From Cryomorphaceae bacterium (GTDB lineage Bacteria > Bacteroidota > Bacteroidia > Flavobacteriales > ECT2AJA-044), in contig CP059070.1 of assembly GCA_017798125.1 (NCBI GenBank), forward strand, positions 2,480,001-2,544,000: a DNA stretch of 64,000 nucleotides, given 5' to 3'. Position numbers and translations under genes: made by a program. The notes under the pieces are model-generated. The model searched no databases, was not told the DNA's origin, and worked only from the letters and a program-made list of their open reading frames with translations. Shown here one piece after another: positions 27,462-35,956 of the stretch (its first letter is position 1; each line of letters starts with the position of its first letter).

Positions 27462-28033
27462 ACGATGGTGGTTCCTTTTGCTGAGTAGAGGCGCATCTTG
27501 TAGTCTGCACGCATTTTCCCCTTGGCGATATTGGTCATCTTCCCTTTGAGCATACGTCGACGAATAGGGCTCACGCGGTCCGTGAAGACAACTCCGTACA
27601 CGTGGTCATATTCATGCTGAATGACGCGGGCGGCGAGACCGGTATATTCCTCTTCGTACTCCACAAAGTTCTCGTCTTGATAACGGATTCGAATCTTTTC
27701 TTGGCGATCTATGTCAATGCGCAGGTCGGGAAAGCTCAAGCATCCTTCATTAAAGGACCACTCCTCCCCTTCTTCGTTCAGGATAACCGGATTGATGAAG
27801 ACCTTTTTGAAGTTCTCAAGTTCTGGCTCGTCTTCGGCAAAAGGCCGAGCGTCAATGACGAAGAGTTTCAAGCTCTGGCCTACTTGAGGAGCCGCCAAAC
27901 CTACACCTTGCGCGGCGTACATGGTCTCGTACATGTTCTCGATCAATTCAGCCAAACCTGGATGATCCGGAGTCAACTCCGAACCTTCCTGCTGAAGAAC
28001 GGGATCGCCATAGGCAACAATCGGAAGTATCAT
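27458..28033 (-). CDS. def: Peptide deformylase
   Basis: Removes the N-formyl group from nascent proteins. Motif 1 GVGLAAPQVG (residues 43-52), motif 2 EGCLSFP with metal ligand C98, and motif 3 QHEYDH with H140, E141 and H144 are all present. I choose ATG 28033 (MILPIVAYGDPVL), which leaves 5 bases to ruvX and gives 191 residues; an in-frame ATG nine codons earlier would overlap ruvX and lacks family support. The start of the mature fold (ILPIV.YGDPVL) is typical. Confidence 0.95.
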   Translation of the reverse strand: MILPIVAYGDPVLQQEGSELTPDHPGLAELIENMYETMYAAQGVGLAAPQVGQSLKLFVIDARPFAEDEPELENFKKVFINPVILNEEGEEWSFNEGCLSFPDLRIDIDRQEKIRIRYQDENFVEYEEEYTGLAARVIQHEYDHVYGVVFTDRVSPIRRRMLKGKMTNIAKGKMRADYKMRLYSAKGTTIV

Positions 28034-28038
28034 AAGCG

Positions 28039-28452
28039 CTATACCTGTTGGTCCAGCCAAGACTGTAAGATCAATACGGCACTGATCTCGTCGACGTTGG
28101 CTTTCTTTTTTCTCTCACTCTTTTTCATGCCCATCTCTAACATCGCCCGCGATGCCAAAACAGAGGTAAAACGTTCATCGACCCGCATCACGGGAATTTC
28201 GGGATGACGCTTTTTCAAGGAAGCTTCGAACTGATCCACAAGCGGCATACTTTCCGCGGCAGTGTTGTCTAAATTCCTCGGGTCTCCTAGAACAAAAACA
28301 CCCACCTTTTCACGGGTGATGTATTCTTTGACAAAAGCGAATACCTCGTTGGGGGCAACCGTCTTTAAACCCGAAGCGATGAGCTGAAGTTCATCGGTCT
28401 CGGCGATTCCAATACGCTTTTTCCCCACATCAAAGGCTAGTGCTCTGGGCAT
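28039..28452 (-). CDS. ruvX: Holliday junction resolvase-like / pre-16S rRNA nuclease RuvX (YqgF)
   Basis: A 137-residue RNase H-like protein of usual length. The catalytic block ALAFDVGKKRIGIAETD opens the protein, followed by GDPRNLD, the VDERFTS block and a C-terminal KANVDEISAVLIL segment with the last acidic residue. Members process the 5' end of 16S rRNA. It is the first gene of the leftward operon ruvX-def-TPR-DUF5606-pepF-mazG, and a TACTTTTG element is only a few bases upstream of its ATG. Confidence 0.93.
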   Translation of the reverse strand: MPRALAFDVGKKRIGIAETDELQLIASGLKTVAPNEVFAFVKEYITREKVGVFVLGDPRNLDNTAAESMPLVDQFEASLKKRHPEIPVMRVDERFTSVLASRAMLEMGMKKSERKKKANVDEISAVLILQSWLDQQV

Positions 28453-28457
28453 GAGCG

Positions 28458-28465
28458 CAAAAGTA
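28458..28465 (-). promoter_or_regulatory. TAnnTTTG promoter element for ruvX operon
   Basis: TACTTTTG on the minus strand, ending 5 bases before the ruvX ATG (28452). With a start about 7 bases downstream of the element the transcript would be leaderless or nearly so. No clear TTG at -33 was found. Confidence 0.45.
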
Positions 28466-28474
28466 CTAAAACGA

Positions 28475-29395
28475 CTACAATCCCGCGGTGAGCCATTCCA
28501 TCAAGTTCAAGAGCAATTTATAGTTCTCTTTGGCCCGTTCGCTGTTCATTCCAGCCTTAAAGGTTCCCTCTTCGGTTTCGACGATTTGAGCGGTGAACAT
28601 GGCGGCCTCTCCCCAAAGGACCACACGTCCTTTTCCAAACGTACGAACAGCGCCTTGAGACCATCCCTCAGCGGCAAACCGCGGGGTGGAGTCATTGAAT
28701 TGCCAAGCCGTGTCCGGCTCCAAGCTCCACCATTGTCCGGTAAGGGGCATGATGTTCTCGAAATTTGAGTCAATCTCAAAAGCCTGACCCGTAAAGGAGT
28801 AAACGGAATCCACATATCGCTGATCTTGGGACCCATTGGTCACGGAACCCTCTGATAGAGTGCTGTTGGCGCGGCACATGAGTGTTACTCCTCCTTGTGC
28901 CGTATCATAAGCAAATCCATCGTGAAATCGAGCATCGAAAGCCGCTGCCAGTTCTGCTGCCGCTCCGGCCATGGGCATATGGTCGGCGGTCAACCACAAC
29001 CTTCCGCCATTTCGAACCCACTCTTGTACCGCTTCAACCTCCTTTGGTGTGAAAGCCGAGTAAATGGGCTTCCACCACCGGCCTTGATTGTCCGGGTGAA
29101 TGGCATTGACGATCACCAAGACTTCCATATTTCGGAGTGATTTGCTCGAAAAGTCTTTGTCCCAAGCAGCGGTTTGGTATCCGTCTTGCTCGAGCAACTT
29201 CGCAAACGCAGCATAGCCACCGTCCCGTTGATGCATGTTCTGGTGAGCTCCATCAATGTAGATCAGTGGACCCTCCCCTTGTGCGTACATAGGCGATCCT
29301 ATGCTTGGAGTGTAGGTGGTATCCGGGTATTGCTGTGCTCTGGTTACGGCAGAAGCCAGAAGGGTGCCTAAAAGTAGAAAGAGATGAATACGCAT
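28475..29395 (-). CDS. Secreted protein, DUF4350/GATase-like fold
   Basis: I start at ATG 29395, which gives a signal peptide (MRIHLFLLLGTLLASAVTRAQ) and 306 residues; the frame stays open upstream into dapD but that part is antisense to a real gene. The protein begins with LIYIDGAHQNMHQRDGGY, then has NGGRLWLTADHMPMAGAA and GKGRVVLWGEAAMF, typical of class-I glutamine-amidotransferase-like folds of the DUF4350 or ThuA type. No catalytic Cys is evident. Substrate is unknown; the signal implies a periplasmic location. Confidence 0.75.
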   Translation of the reverse strand: MRIHLFLLLGTLLASAVTRAQQYPDTTYTPSIGSPMYAQGEGPLIYIDGAHQNMHQRDGGYAAFAKLLEQDGYQTAAWDKDFSSKSLRNMEVLVIVNAIHPDNQGRWWKPIYSAFTPKEVEAVQEWVRNGGRLWLTADHMPMAGAAAELAAAFDARFHDGFAYDTAQGGVTLMCRANSTLSEGSVTNGSQDQRYVDSVYSFTGQAFEIDSNFENIMPLTGQWWSLEPDTAWQFNDSTPRFAAEGWSQGAVRTFGKGRVVLWGEAAMFTAQIVETEEGTFKAGMNSERAKENYKLLLNLMEWLTAGL

Positions 29396-29428
29396 GGCCC
29401 TAGGTTTGAAGCAATGTAGTGATTTCGC

Positions 29429-29444
29429 ATCGCGCCGTAGGCGC
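29429..29444 (+). repeat. GNA hairpin element
   Basis: ATC-GCGCC-GTA-GGCGC, intergenic, 13 bases upstream of the dapD promoter element. Confidence 0.7.
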
Positions 29445-29457
29445 ATAGACCTTTTAC

Positions 29458-29465
29458 TATCTTTG
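29458..29465 (+). promoter_or_regulatory. TAnnTTTG promoter element for dapD
   Basis: TATCTTTG ends 5 bases before the dapD ATG at 29471, implying a leaderless or very short-leader mRNA. The place of a -33 element is occupied by a GNA hairpin (29429-29444). Confidence 0.5.
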
Positions 29466-29470
29466 GCCCC

Positions 29471-30286
29471 ATGGAAGTACTGAAGCAAAAGATTGAGGCG
29501 GCGTGGGAGGATCGGAGCCTCTTGGAGCAGGCGGAATACATCGAGGCTGTTGAGGCCGTAGTAGCGCATATTGATGCCGGTACCCTTCGCTGTGCGGAGC
29601 CGACTTCTGACGGCTGGCAGGTGAACGAATGGGTCAAAAAAGGTGTCGTTTTGTACTTCCCGATTAAGAAAATGGAGCGCATCGAAGTCGGAATCTTCGA
29701 GTACCACGACAAGATTCCCTTGAAGAAAGACTACAACAAACTCGGTGTTCGAGTTGTACCGCACGCCATTGCCCGTCACGGTTCTTTTGTGGCACCCGGG
29801 GTCATTATGATGCCTTCCTATGTGAACATCGGCGCCTACGTAGACACGGGAACTATGGTGGATACTTGGGCTACGGTGGGTTCTTGCGCTCAAATCGGCA
29901 AGAATGTCCACCTCAGCGGAGGCGTTGGCATTGGTGGGGTACTGGAGCCGCTTCAAGCCGCACCTGTTATTATTGAGGACAATTGCTTTATCGGATCGAG
30001 GTGCATTGTTGTAGAAGGTGTTCACGTGGAGGCCGAAGCGGTATTGGGCGCCAACGTGGTACTGACGGCCAGCACTCGAATTATAGACGTCACTGGAGAT
30101 GAACCCGTTGAATTGCGCGGTCGTGTTCCAAAAGGATCGGTCGTTATTCCGGGAAGTGTTCCCAAAGAATTCCCGGCTGGTTCCTTCCAAGTTCCTTGCG
30201 CTCTTATTATTGGGAAGCGGAAAGAGAGCACCGATAAAAAAACGAGTCTAAACCAGGTATTACGCGATTACAACGTAGCCGTATAA
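29471..30286 (+). CDS. dapD: Tetrahydrodipicolinate N-succinyltransferase
   Basis: A 271-residue left-handed beta-helix enzyme of the succinylase branch of lysine and diaminopimelate synthesis. The hexapeptide-repeat core is visible (MMPSYVNIGAYVD, SCAQIGKNVHLSGGVGIGG, IVVEGVHVEAEAVLGANVV) with the family blocks GIFEYHDKIPLK and GVRVVPHAIARHGSF. Length is that of E. coli DapD. It shares one base with the following glycosyltransferase gene (TAATG), an unusual partner that suggests a short housekeeping operon rather than a lysine operon. Confidence 0.96.
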   Translation: MEVLKQKIEAAWEDRSLLEQAEYIEAVEAVVAHIDAGTLRCAEPTSDGWQVNEWVKKGVVLYFPIKKMERIEVGIFEYHDKIPLKKDYNKLGVRVVPHAIARHGSFVAPGVIMMPSYVNIGAYVDTGTMVDTWATVGSCAQIGKNVHLSGGVGIGGVLEPLQAAPVIIEDNCFIGSRCIVVEGVHVEAEAVLGANVVLTASTRIIDVTGDEPVELRGRVPKGSVVIPGSVPKEFPAGSFQVPCALIIGKRKESTDKKTSLNQVLRDYNVAV

Positions 30287-31395
30287 TGAAGATTGGATTC
30301 GACGGAAAACGCGCCGAGCACAACACCTCGGGCTTGGGAAACTACAGCCGCGACGTGATTCGAGGTCTATGCATGAATGCGCCCGAGCATGAATATGTGC
30401 TTTATTCCCCGAAGAAAGGAACCGAATTCGACTTTGGGGATGAGCGTCTTGTTCGTCGCTACCCCACTCGATGGAAGGATCGGTTAACACCGGCACTTTG
30501 GCGCAGAAAGGGTATTGTCGATGACCTTAAAAACGAAGGGATTGACCTGTATCACGGCCTTTCGAACGAATTACCCTCGGGTATTGAAGCCATTAGAGCG
30601 CGATCTATCGTCACCGTTCACGACCTGATCTTTGAGCGATTCCCGGACTACTACAAGGGCATAGATCGTATGATCTATCGAAGTAAGACCAAGGAAGCGT
30701 GTTCATCCGCTGATCACATCATTGCCATCAGTGAACAGACCAAGCAGGACCTTATCGAGTTCTATTCCGTATCGCCAGATAAGATTAGCGTGGTCTACCA
30801 GACGTGTCATCCCGGCTTCCAAAAGGAGGTCAAGGACGAAACGGTAGAGCAAGTCCGTACCGGCTACCAACTGCCGCAAAGCTATGTCCTGCAAGTGGGA
30901 ACCCTTGAACCACGTAAAAATGTGCTGCGCAGCTTGGAAGCTGTGAGTCAAATAAACGATCTGCACATTGCCTTTGTGGGCCGCCAAACAGACCATCAGA
31001 AGCTGATTGAACGGCGCGTGGAATCACTGGGTATTGGAAGTCGTGTTCACTTTTTGCAAGACGTGCCTGTAGCCTTTCTTCCCGCCTTGTTCAAAGGTGC
31101 GGCGGCAAGCCTCTACCCTAGCCTATTCGAAGGATTTGGACTTCCGATTATCGAATCGCTCTTTCAGGGCACACCGGTGGTGACAAATGAAAAAGGTTGC
31201 TTCAAAGAAGCGGGAGGCTCTTTTGGCTATTACGCCAATGTGGAAGATCCTACGAGTATTGCTCATGCACTCAAGCGAGTTCTGACTGACGGCTTGTCAA
31301 CGGAAGGCCTAGAAGGTCATTTGGGGCAGTTCACGCTCAAAGAAACGACCCGTCGACTGCTCGATGTCTATCAGCAGGTAGTCAAAAACAGCTAA
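30286..31395 (+). CDS. Glycosyltransferase family 4
   Basis: A 369-residue GT-B enzyme. The N-terminal domain begins KIGFDGKRAEHNTSGLGNY, the middle has VTVHDLIFERFPDYY and ISEQTKQDLIEFY, and the donor domain shows QVGTLEPRKNV and the E-x7-E motif in EGFGLPIIESL (nucleotide-sugar binding). This is the mannosyltransferase/GT4 type that adds sugars to lipopolysaccharide or exopolysaccharide. It is followed after 9 bases by a GT2 enzyme, suggesting joint action in envelope glycan assembly; the sugar cannot be read from sequence. Confidence 0.9.
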   Translation: MKIGFDGKRAEHNTSGLGNYSRDVIRGLCMNAPEHEYVLYSPKKGTEFDFGDERLVRRYPTRWKDRLTPALWRRKGIVDDLKNEGIDLYHGLSNELPSGIEAIRARSIVTVHDLIFERFPDYYKGIDRMIYRSKTKEACSSADHIIAISEQTKQDLIEFYSVSPDKISVVYQTCHPGFQKEVKDETVEQVRTGYQLPQSYVLQVGTLEPRKNVLRSLEAVSQINDLHIAFVGRQTDHQKLIERRVESLGIGSRVHFLQDVPVAFLPALFKGAAASLYPSLFEGFGLPIIESLFQGTPVVTNEKGCFKEAGGSFGYYANVEDPTSIAHALKRVLTDGLSTEGLEGHLGQFTLKETTRRLLDVYQQVVKNS

Positions 31396-31404
31396 CTTTC
31401 AGTC

Positions 31405-32160
31405 GTGGAGAAGATTACGGCCATAATTCCCTGTTACAACGAAGAACGCACACTTGATGCGGCTCTGAAATCCGTGGCCTTTGCCGATGAAATTCTCGTA
31501 GTTGATTCTTTCAGCACAGATAAGAGCTTGGATATTGCACAATCTCATGGTGCTCGAATTATCCAACGGGAATACGAAAACAGTGCCTCCCAGAAGAATT
31601 GGGCCATTCCCCAGGCCACTCATGAGTGGATCGTTCTCTTGGATGCCGACGAAGAAGTGCCTGATGCCCTACGGGCCGAAATTATTGAAACCATCAACAG
31701 AGCCCCTTCAGAGGTTGCTTTTTGGATTCCTAGGCGCAATAAATTCATGGGGCGATGGATCAAGCACTCCGGTTGGCAAGGGGATCGAGTCATTCGACTC
31801 TTCCGAAAGAGCAAGAGTCGTTATGAAGAAAAGCACGTGCATGCTGAGGTCCTGGCAGATGGGCCAGTAGGACAGTTAAAGAACAGTCTAGACCACGACA
31901 CCTATCGAGGACTTGACGAGTATATTCGAAAACTGGATCGCTACGCGGACTGGCAAGCCCGTGATTACCACAGCAAAACGGGTACTATTGGCTTTTATGA
32001 ATTATGGCTCAAGCCCGGATTTCGCTTTTTCAAGCACTACTGGCTACAAGGAGGTTTTCGGGACGGAGTTCCTGGCCTCACTATATCGTACCTACAAGCT
32101 TATGCGGTTCGCATGCGCTACCTGAAGATGTGGGACCTTCGACGAAGTGGAAAGCTATAG
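31405..32160 (+). CDS. Glycosyltransferase family 2 (KdtX/WaaE-like)
   Basis: Starts with GTG 31405; no in-frame ATG fits. The 251-residue GT-A enzyme opens with ITAIIPCYNEERTLDAAL, then EILVVDSFSTDKS, the nucleotide-sugar metal motif LLDADEE and ASQKNWAI, and ends in a basic, possibly membrane-associated helix region. This is the WaaE/KdtX subgroup that glycosylates the LPS inner core, often beta-1,4-glucosyl transfer to heptose. kdsA elsewhere in the window shows the organism makes KDO, consistent with that role. Confidence 0.88.
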   Translation: MEKITAIIPCYNEERTLDAALKSVAFADEILVVDSFSTDKSLDIAQSHGARIIQREYENSASQKNWAIPQATHEWIVLLDADEEVPDALRAEIIETINRAPSEVAFWIPRRNKFMGRWIKHSGWQGDRVIRLFRKSKSRYEEKHVHAEVLADGPVGQLKNSLDHDTYRGLDEYIRKLDRYADWQARDYHSKTGTIGFYELWLKPGFRFFKHYWLQGGFRDGVPGLTISYLQAYAVRMRYLKMWDLRRSGKL

Positions 32161-32167
32161 CTTTTCG

Positions 32168-32175
32168 TACCTTTG
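32168..32175 (+). promoter_or_regulatory. TAnnTTTG promoter element for the CCA-type enzyme
   Basis: TACCTTTG followed by C, 20 bases before the ATG at 32196; expected leader about 14 nt. No convincing TTG at -33. Confidence 0.45.
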
Positions 32176-32195
32176 CACCCCGCAAAAAGTCCAGG

Positions 32196-33617
32196 ATGAA
32201 GTCCTTCTTAGAACCCGAAATTTTCACCTATATCCAGCGCGCCGCTGAGGCCCAGAACGTAGAAACCTACGTAATTGGTGGATATGTGCGCGATTGCCTT
32301 TTGGGACGTGGACGTCCAAAGGATGTGGATATTGTTTGCGTCGGGAGCGGCATTGAGCTCGCACAGGCAGTGGCCCATGAGCTTCCCCACCAGCCCAAGG
32401 TTCAGGTATTTAAAAATTTTGGTACCGCCATGCTGCGCCATGGAGACTGGGAGGTTGAATTTGTCGGTGCTCGAAAAGAGAGTTACCGCGCGGATTCTCG
32501 GAAGCCCATTGTGGAGAATGGCACCTTAGAAGATGACCAACAACGGCGCGATTTCACCATCAACGCCCTGGCCCTTGGCCTCAACGAACAAAACTTTGGC
32601 GAACTACTGGATCCCTTTGGAGGGATTCAAGACTTGAACGAAGGGATTATTCGAACACCTTTGGATCCAGACCGTACCTATAGTGACGATCCCTTGCGCA
32701 TGATGCGAGCCATTCGTTTTGCCACGCAATTGGGCTTCGACATCGAGCACGAGAGCTATGAGGCCCTTGGCCGAAATGCCGATCGTCTGAAAATCATCTC
32801 CCAAGAGCGTATCACGGACGAAGTGAATAAAATCATGCAGGCTCAGCGCCCTTCCGTAGGTTGGAGACTTCTGGAAGAAACGGGTTTGTTGGCGGAATTT
32901 TTTCCAGTGCTTTTGACCTTGAAAGGCGTGGAAGATGTCGATGGTCAGACCCATAAAGACAACTTCTACCACACCCTTCAAGTCACGGATAACCTAGCGC
33001 AAACCTCAGATAAACTCTGGTTGCGTTGGGCTGCCCTACTCCACGATATCGGAAAGCCCGTCGTGAAGCGCTACGACAAAAAGCTCGGCTGGACTTTTCA
33101 TTCTCATGAGTTCGTCGGGTCTAAAATGGTCCCAAAGATTTTTCGAAAGCTCAAGCTGCCGATGAACGAAAAGATGAAGTACGTTCAGAAACTCGTTCGC
33201 ATGAGCAGCAGGCCAACAGCGCTTTCGGGCAAAGAGGTCACCGACTCCGCGGTGAGAAGACTCTTATTCGATGCGGGAGAAGACGTTGAAGACTTGATGT
33301 TGCTTTGTGAAGCGGACATGACCACTCAATACGAGTGGAAGAAAAAGAAATTTCTCAAGAATTATCAGGTAGTGCGCCAAAAGCTCAAGGAAGTAGAGGA
33401 GCGCGACCGCATTGTCAATTTTGAACCGCCGATCAGCGGACAGGACATTATGCAAACTTTTGGCGTGCCCCCAGGCCGAATTATTGGGGACATTAAAAGC
33501 GCTATCAAAGAGGCCATACTCGAAGGAACTATAAAGAACGACCGCGAAGAAGCTTGGAATATGATGATTGAGCTCGCGGCAAAACAAGGGCTAAGCCCAA
33601 AAAAGGAGAACACATGA
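32196..33617 (+). CDS. tRNA nucleotidyltransferase (CCA-adding type) with HD domain
   Basis: A 473-residue class II nucleotidyltransferase. The catalytic head has VIGGYVRDCLLG and the metal-binding DVDIV, then RRDFTINALAL and the RxxxxxR-type EDPLRMMRA-like block (SDDPLRMMRAIRFATQLGF); an HD domain follows (LHDIGK near residue 280) as in Bacteroidota CCA-adding enzymes. I take ATG 32196 (MKSFLEPEIF), preceded by a promoter element; upstream in-frame codons fall inside the glycosyltransferase gene. It overlaps the next gene by 4 bases (ATGA). Whether it adds CCA or only A cannot be decided here. Confidence 0.92.
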   Translation: MKSFLEPEIFTYIQRAAEAQNVETYVIGGYVRDCLLGRGRPKDVDIVCVGSGIELAQAVAHELPHQPKVQVFKNFGTAMLRHGDWEVEFVGARKESYRADSRKPIVENGTLEDDQQRRDFTINALALGLNEQNFGELLDPFGGIQDLNEGIIRTPLDPDRTYSDDPLRMMRAIRFATQLGFDIEHESYEALGRNADRLKIISQERITDEVNKIMQAQRPSVGWRLLEETGLLAEFFPVLLTLKGVEDVDGQTHKDNFYHTLQVTDNLAQTSDKLWLRWAALLHDIGKPVVKRYDKKLGWTFHSHEFVGSKMVPKIFRKLKLPMNEKMKYVQKLVRMSSRPTALSGKEVTDSAVRRLLFDAGEDVEDLMLLCEADMTTQYEWKKKKFLKNYQVVRQKLKEVEERDRIVNFEPPISGQDIMQTFGVPPGRIIGDIKSAIKEAILEGTIKNDREEAWNMMIELAAKQGLSPKKENT

Positions 33618-34135
33618 TCTATCGATTCCGTGTCATACTCGACAGCAATGACGATATCTTCAGAGATATCGAGATTCAATACGACGCCAGCTTTGAAGAC
33701 TTGCACAACAGCATCCAACAAGCTTTTGGATTCGATGGTACACAAATGGCTTCCTTTTACGACAGCAATGACGACTGGGAACAAGGGGATGAATTGCTCT
33801 TGTTTGCCATGGGTGATGATCAGCCCGGAATGGCTGATTTGGCCATCCATCAGAAGTTGGAAAAGAAGAACGAACGAATGCTCTATGTCTATGACTTCTT
33901 GAGCATGTGGACCTTCTTTGTCGAAGTGATGGACATCTACGAGCCAGAAAGTGGTGTGGACTATCCCAACCTTGCCCTTTCCGTTGGGAACACACCAGAT
34001 GAAGCTCCCGATAAAGATTGGGACGGCGCAGGAGAAGAAGGAAGCTCAGGCAGTGGGTCTGGAGATATCTTTGACGGCGATGATTCCTTTGATCAATTTG
34101 GGTACGACGACAGCGACGGATCGGCGTACTATTAA
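33614..34135 (+). CDS. pRiA4b ORF-3-like (IS1096 passenger TnpR-like) protein
   Basis: A 173-residue cytoplasmic protein. Residues 1-130 match the plasmid pRiA4b ORF-3-like fold (YRFRVILDSNDDIFRDIEI, then SFEDLHNSIQQAFGFD, YVYDF and a Trp/Phe-rich block). Despite the family name no mobile element is nearby. The C-terminal 40 residues are Asp/Gly/Ser-rich and disordered. It overlaps the CCA-type gene by 4 bases, so it is translationally coupled to it. Function is unknown. Confidence 0.82.
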   Translation: MIYRFRVILDSNDDIFRDIEIQYDASFEDLHNSIQQAFGFDGTQMASFYDSNDDWEQGDELLLFAMGDDQPGMADLAIHQKLEKKNERMLYVYDFLSMWTFFVEVMDIYEPESGVDYPNLALSVGNTPDEAPDKDWDGAGEEGSSGSGSGDIFDGDDSFDQFGYDDSDGSAYY

Positions 34136-34153
34136 GGCCTGGCACAAGGGCAC

Positions 34154-34169
34154 ATCGTGCCGTAGGCAC
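34154..34169 (+). repeat. GNA hairpin element
   Basis: ATC-GTGCC-GTA-GGCAC, intergenic, between the pRiA4b-like gene and the ABC ATPase gene. Confidence 0.7.
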
Positions 34170-34229
34170 AAAATGTAAGGTCTTTGTAATATTTTGTTCC
34201 TTGGGACGTCTACTACAAAACCTCTTCCT

Positions 34230-35126
34230 TTGAGCACCATTCTCAACATCTCCCAACTTTCCAAATCATATGGAAAGGTGAAAGCCCTGCAATCGCTCGA
34301 TATGACTATTGAGCGCGGGCAAGTTCACGGAATTCTGGGTCCGAACGGGTCCGGTAAAACCACCACTCTAGGTATTCTACTCGGCGTTCTGAAGTCGGAC
34401 AGCGGATCTTTCGACTGGTTCGGAAATCCCGTTCTGTACCGAAGTCTTCAGCGTATCGGGGCCATCTTAGAGACTCCAAACTTCTACCCCTACCTCAGTG
34501 CGGTAAAGAATCTGGAAATCGTTCGCCTGATCAAAGGTGTGGAACGCCACCGGATCGATGAAGTCTTGGAACAGGTAAATCTGGCAGAACGCAAGCACGA
34601 TAAATTCTCGACGTACAGCTTAGGGATGAAGCAGCGCCTAGCCATTGCCTCTGCCCTGCTCAATGAGCCCGAAATCTTGGTGCTCGATGAGCCGACCAAT
34701 GGCTTAGATCCTCAGGGAATCGCCGAGGTGCGGGAATTGATCATGACTATTGCCGGGCAGGGAACCACCATCTTGATTGCGAGTCATCTATTGGACGAAA
34801 TTGAAAAGGTGTGTTCACACGTGACCATTTTAAAACAGGGCAAACGCCTGTTCTCAGGCCCTGTCGATGAAGTCTTCGCTACAGCAGGTATGATAGAAAT
34901 CGGCGCGGAAGACCGAGATGCCCTTGAAAAAGCCTGTGCGTCCTTCCCCGGCGTAAAAGCTGTGAATCACAACGCACGTCAACTTCATTTGAATTTGGAG
35001 GAACACATTGATCCCGCTCGCTTGAATGCCTACTTACAAGAGCAGGGTATTGTGGTGAATCACCTCGTCTATCGTAAATCCAGTCTGGAACAGCAGTTCC
35101 TCGAACTTGTAAGCCAAAGCAAATGA
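34230..35126 (+). CDS. ABC-2 type transporter ATP-binding protein
   Basis: No ATG is available; TTG 34230 (LSTILNISQLSKSYGKV) fits the family start best, giving 298 residues, while TTG 34194 would add 12. Walker A GPNGSGKTT, signature YSLGMKQRLAIASAL, Walker B ILVLDEPTNGLDPQG and H-loop IASHLLDEI are present, followed by a C-terminal accessory domain. It overlaps the permease gene at 35123 by 4 bases. The CcmA/DrrA-like subgroup exports varied substrates; none is indicated. Confidence 0.85.
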   Translation: MSTILNISQLSKSYGKVKALQSLDMTIERGQVHGILGPNGSGKTTTLGILLGVLKSDSGSFDWFGNPVLYRSLQRIGAILETPNFYPYLSAVKNLEIVRLIKGVERHRIDEVLEQVNLAERKHDKFSTYSLGMKQRLAIASALLNEPEILVLDEPTNGLDPQGIAEVRELIMTIAGQGTTILIASHLLDEIEKVCSHVTILKQGKRLFSGPVDEVFATAGMIEIGAEDRDALEKACASFPGVKAVNHNARQLHLNLEEHIDPARLNAYLQEQGIVVNHLVYRKSSLEQQFLELVSQSK

Positions 35127-35935
35127 TCAGATTACTTCGCATTGAATGGCTGAAGCTCCGGAACAGCCGCGCCTTTATCATTATCGGAGGGTTTTACATC
35201 ATTCTTATGGCCCTGGTGGCCTACGGAATGGGATCCTTTGAAGTGACCACCGGAAGTGAGGATGGAATTCAAACCACCTTAAACCTGGGTAAACTGGGAG
35301 TCTTTGACTTTCCGTACATCTGGCAGAACATCACGTACATCGCGGGATTCTTTAAGTACATCCTAGCCATTATTGTGGTGATTTTCATCTGCAATGAATA
35401 CAGCTATAGGACCGTACGTCAAAATGTGATTGACGGACTCTCTCGCCGTGAATTCATCACTTCCAAACTCTTGATGATTCTAGTCTACTCAGTGGTGAGC
35501 ACCGTTGTTGTGGTCTTGATCACCTCTGTTTTGGGATTGATATTCTCGAACAACCGAGCGATGGATGTGATCTTCTTGAAGCTGGACTTCGTCCTGGCCT
35601 ATTTCCTCGAAGTATTCGTGTACCTAATCTTTGCCTTCTTTGTGGCCTATATGATCAAGCGCACCGGATTTGTCATCATCACGCTCATTCTGTACACCTT
35701 TGTCATTGAGCCCATCGCCGTCTGGCAAATCGGAGAACCAATCGGCTCCTTCTTCCCGGTTCAGAGTATTCGGGATATGAGCGAGATCCCATTCAAACGC
35801 TATGTGAAGGACATCGTTGAACTGGACATCATGGAGCACGCGGGTATTGGTGCTATGTTCCGCACGATTCTTTGGGGAACCGGTATTGCCGCACTGACCT
35901 ACTATCTCTTTGGAAAACGAGATATCCTGAGTTAA
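35123..35935 (+). CDS. ABC-2 type transporter permease
   Basis: A 270-residue membrane protein with about six helices, the first at residues 18-36 after a cytoplasmic LRIEWLKLRNSRAF start that is typical of ABC-2 permeases. Later helices include YILAIIVVIFICNEY and the final GTGIAALTYYLFGKRDIL. EYSYRTVRQNVIDGLSRREF is the conserved coupling segment after helix 2. It is coupled to the ATPase upstream by an ATGA overlap; the pair forms a complete exporter. Confidence 0.87.
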   Translation: MIRLLRIEWLKLRNSRAFIIIGGFYIILMALVAYGMGSFEVTTGSEDGIQTTLNLGKLGVFDFPYIWQNITYIAGFFKYILAIIVVIFICNEYSYRTVRQNVIDGLSRREFITSKLLMILVYSVVSTVVVVLITSVLGLIFSNNRAMDVIFLKLDFVLAYFLEVFVYLIFAFFVAYMIKRTGFVIITLILYTFVIEPIAVWQIGEPIGSFFPVQSIRDMSEIPFKRYVKDIVELDIMEHAGIGAMFRTILWGTGIAALTYYLFGKRDILS

Positions 35936-35944
35936 GCGCTTTGC

Positions 35945-35952
35945 TATCTTTG
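35945..35952 (+). promoter_or_regulatory. TAnnTTTG promoter element for the K+ channel gene
   Basis: TATCTTTG ends 4 bases before the ATG at 35957. A start site at the usual distance would fall at or inside the ATG, implying leaderless translation, or this element is fortuitous. Confidence 0.4.
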
Positions 35953-35956
35953 GGGA

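Noticed and set aside
29396-30190. Upstream extension of the DUF4350-like frame to 571 residues on the minus strand
   Set aside because: This part is antisense to dapD, whose protein is clearly conserved; the signal peptide at 29395 marks the real start.
31665-31679. GCCC-TAC-GGGC in the GT2 gene
   Set aside because: Only a 4-bp arm with no ATC flank; probably from the ALRAE codons.
33614-34135. Mobile element suggested by the IS1096/TnpR family name
   Set aside because: No transposase, terminal repeats or target duplication; the gene is coupled to the CCA-type gene.
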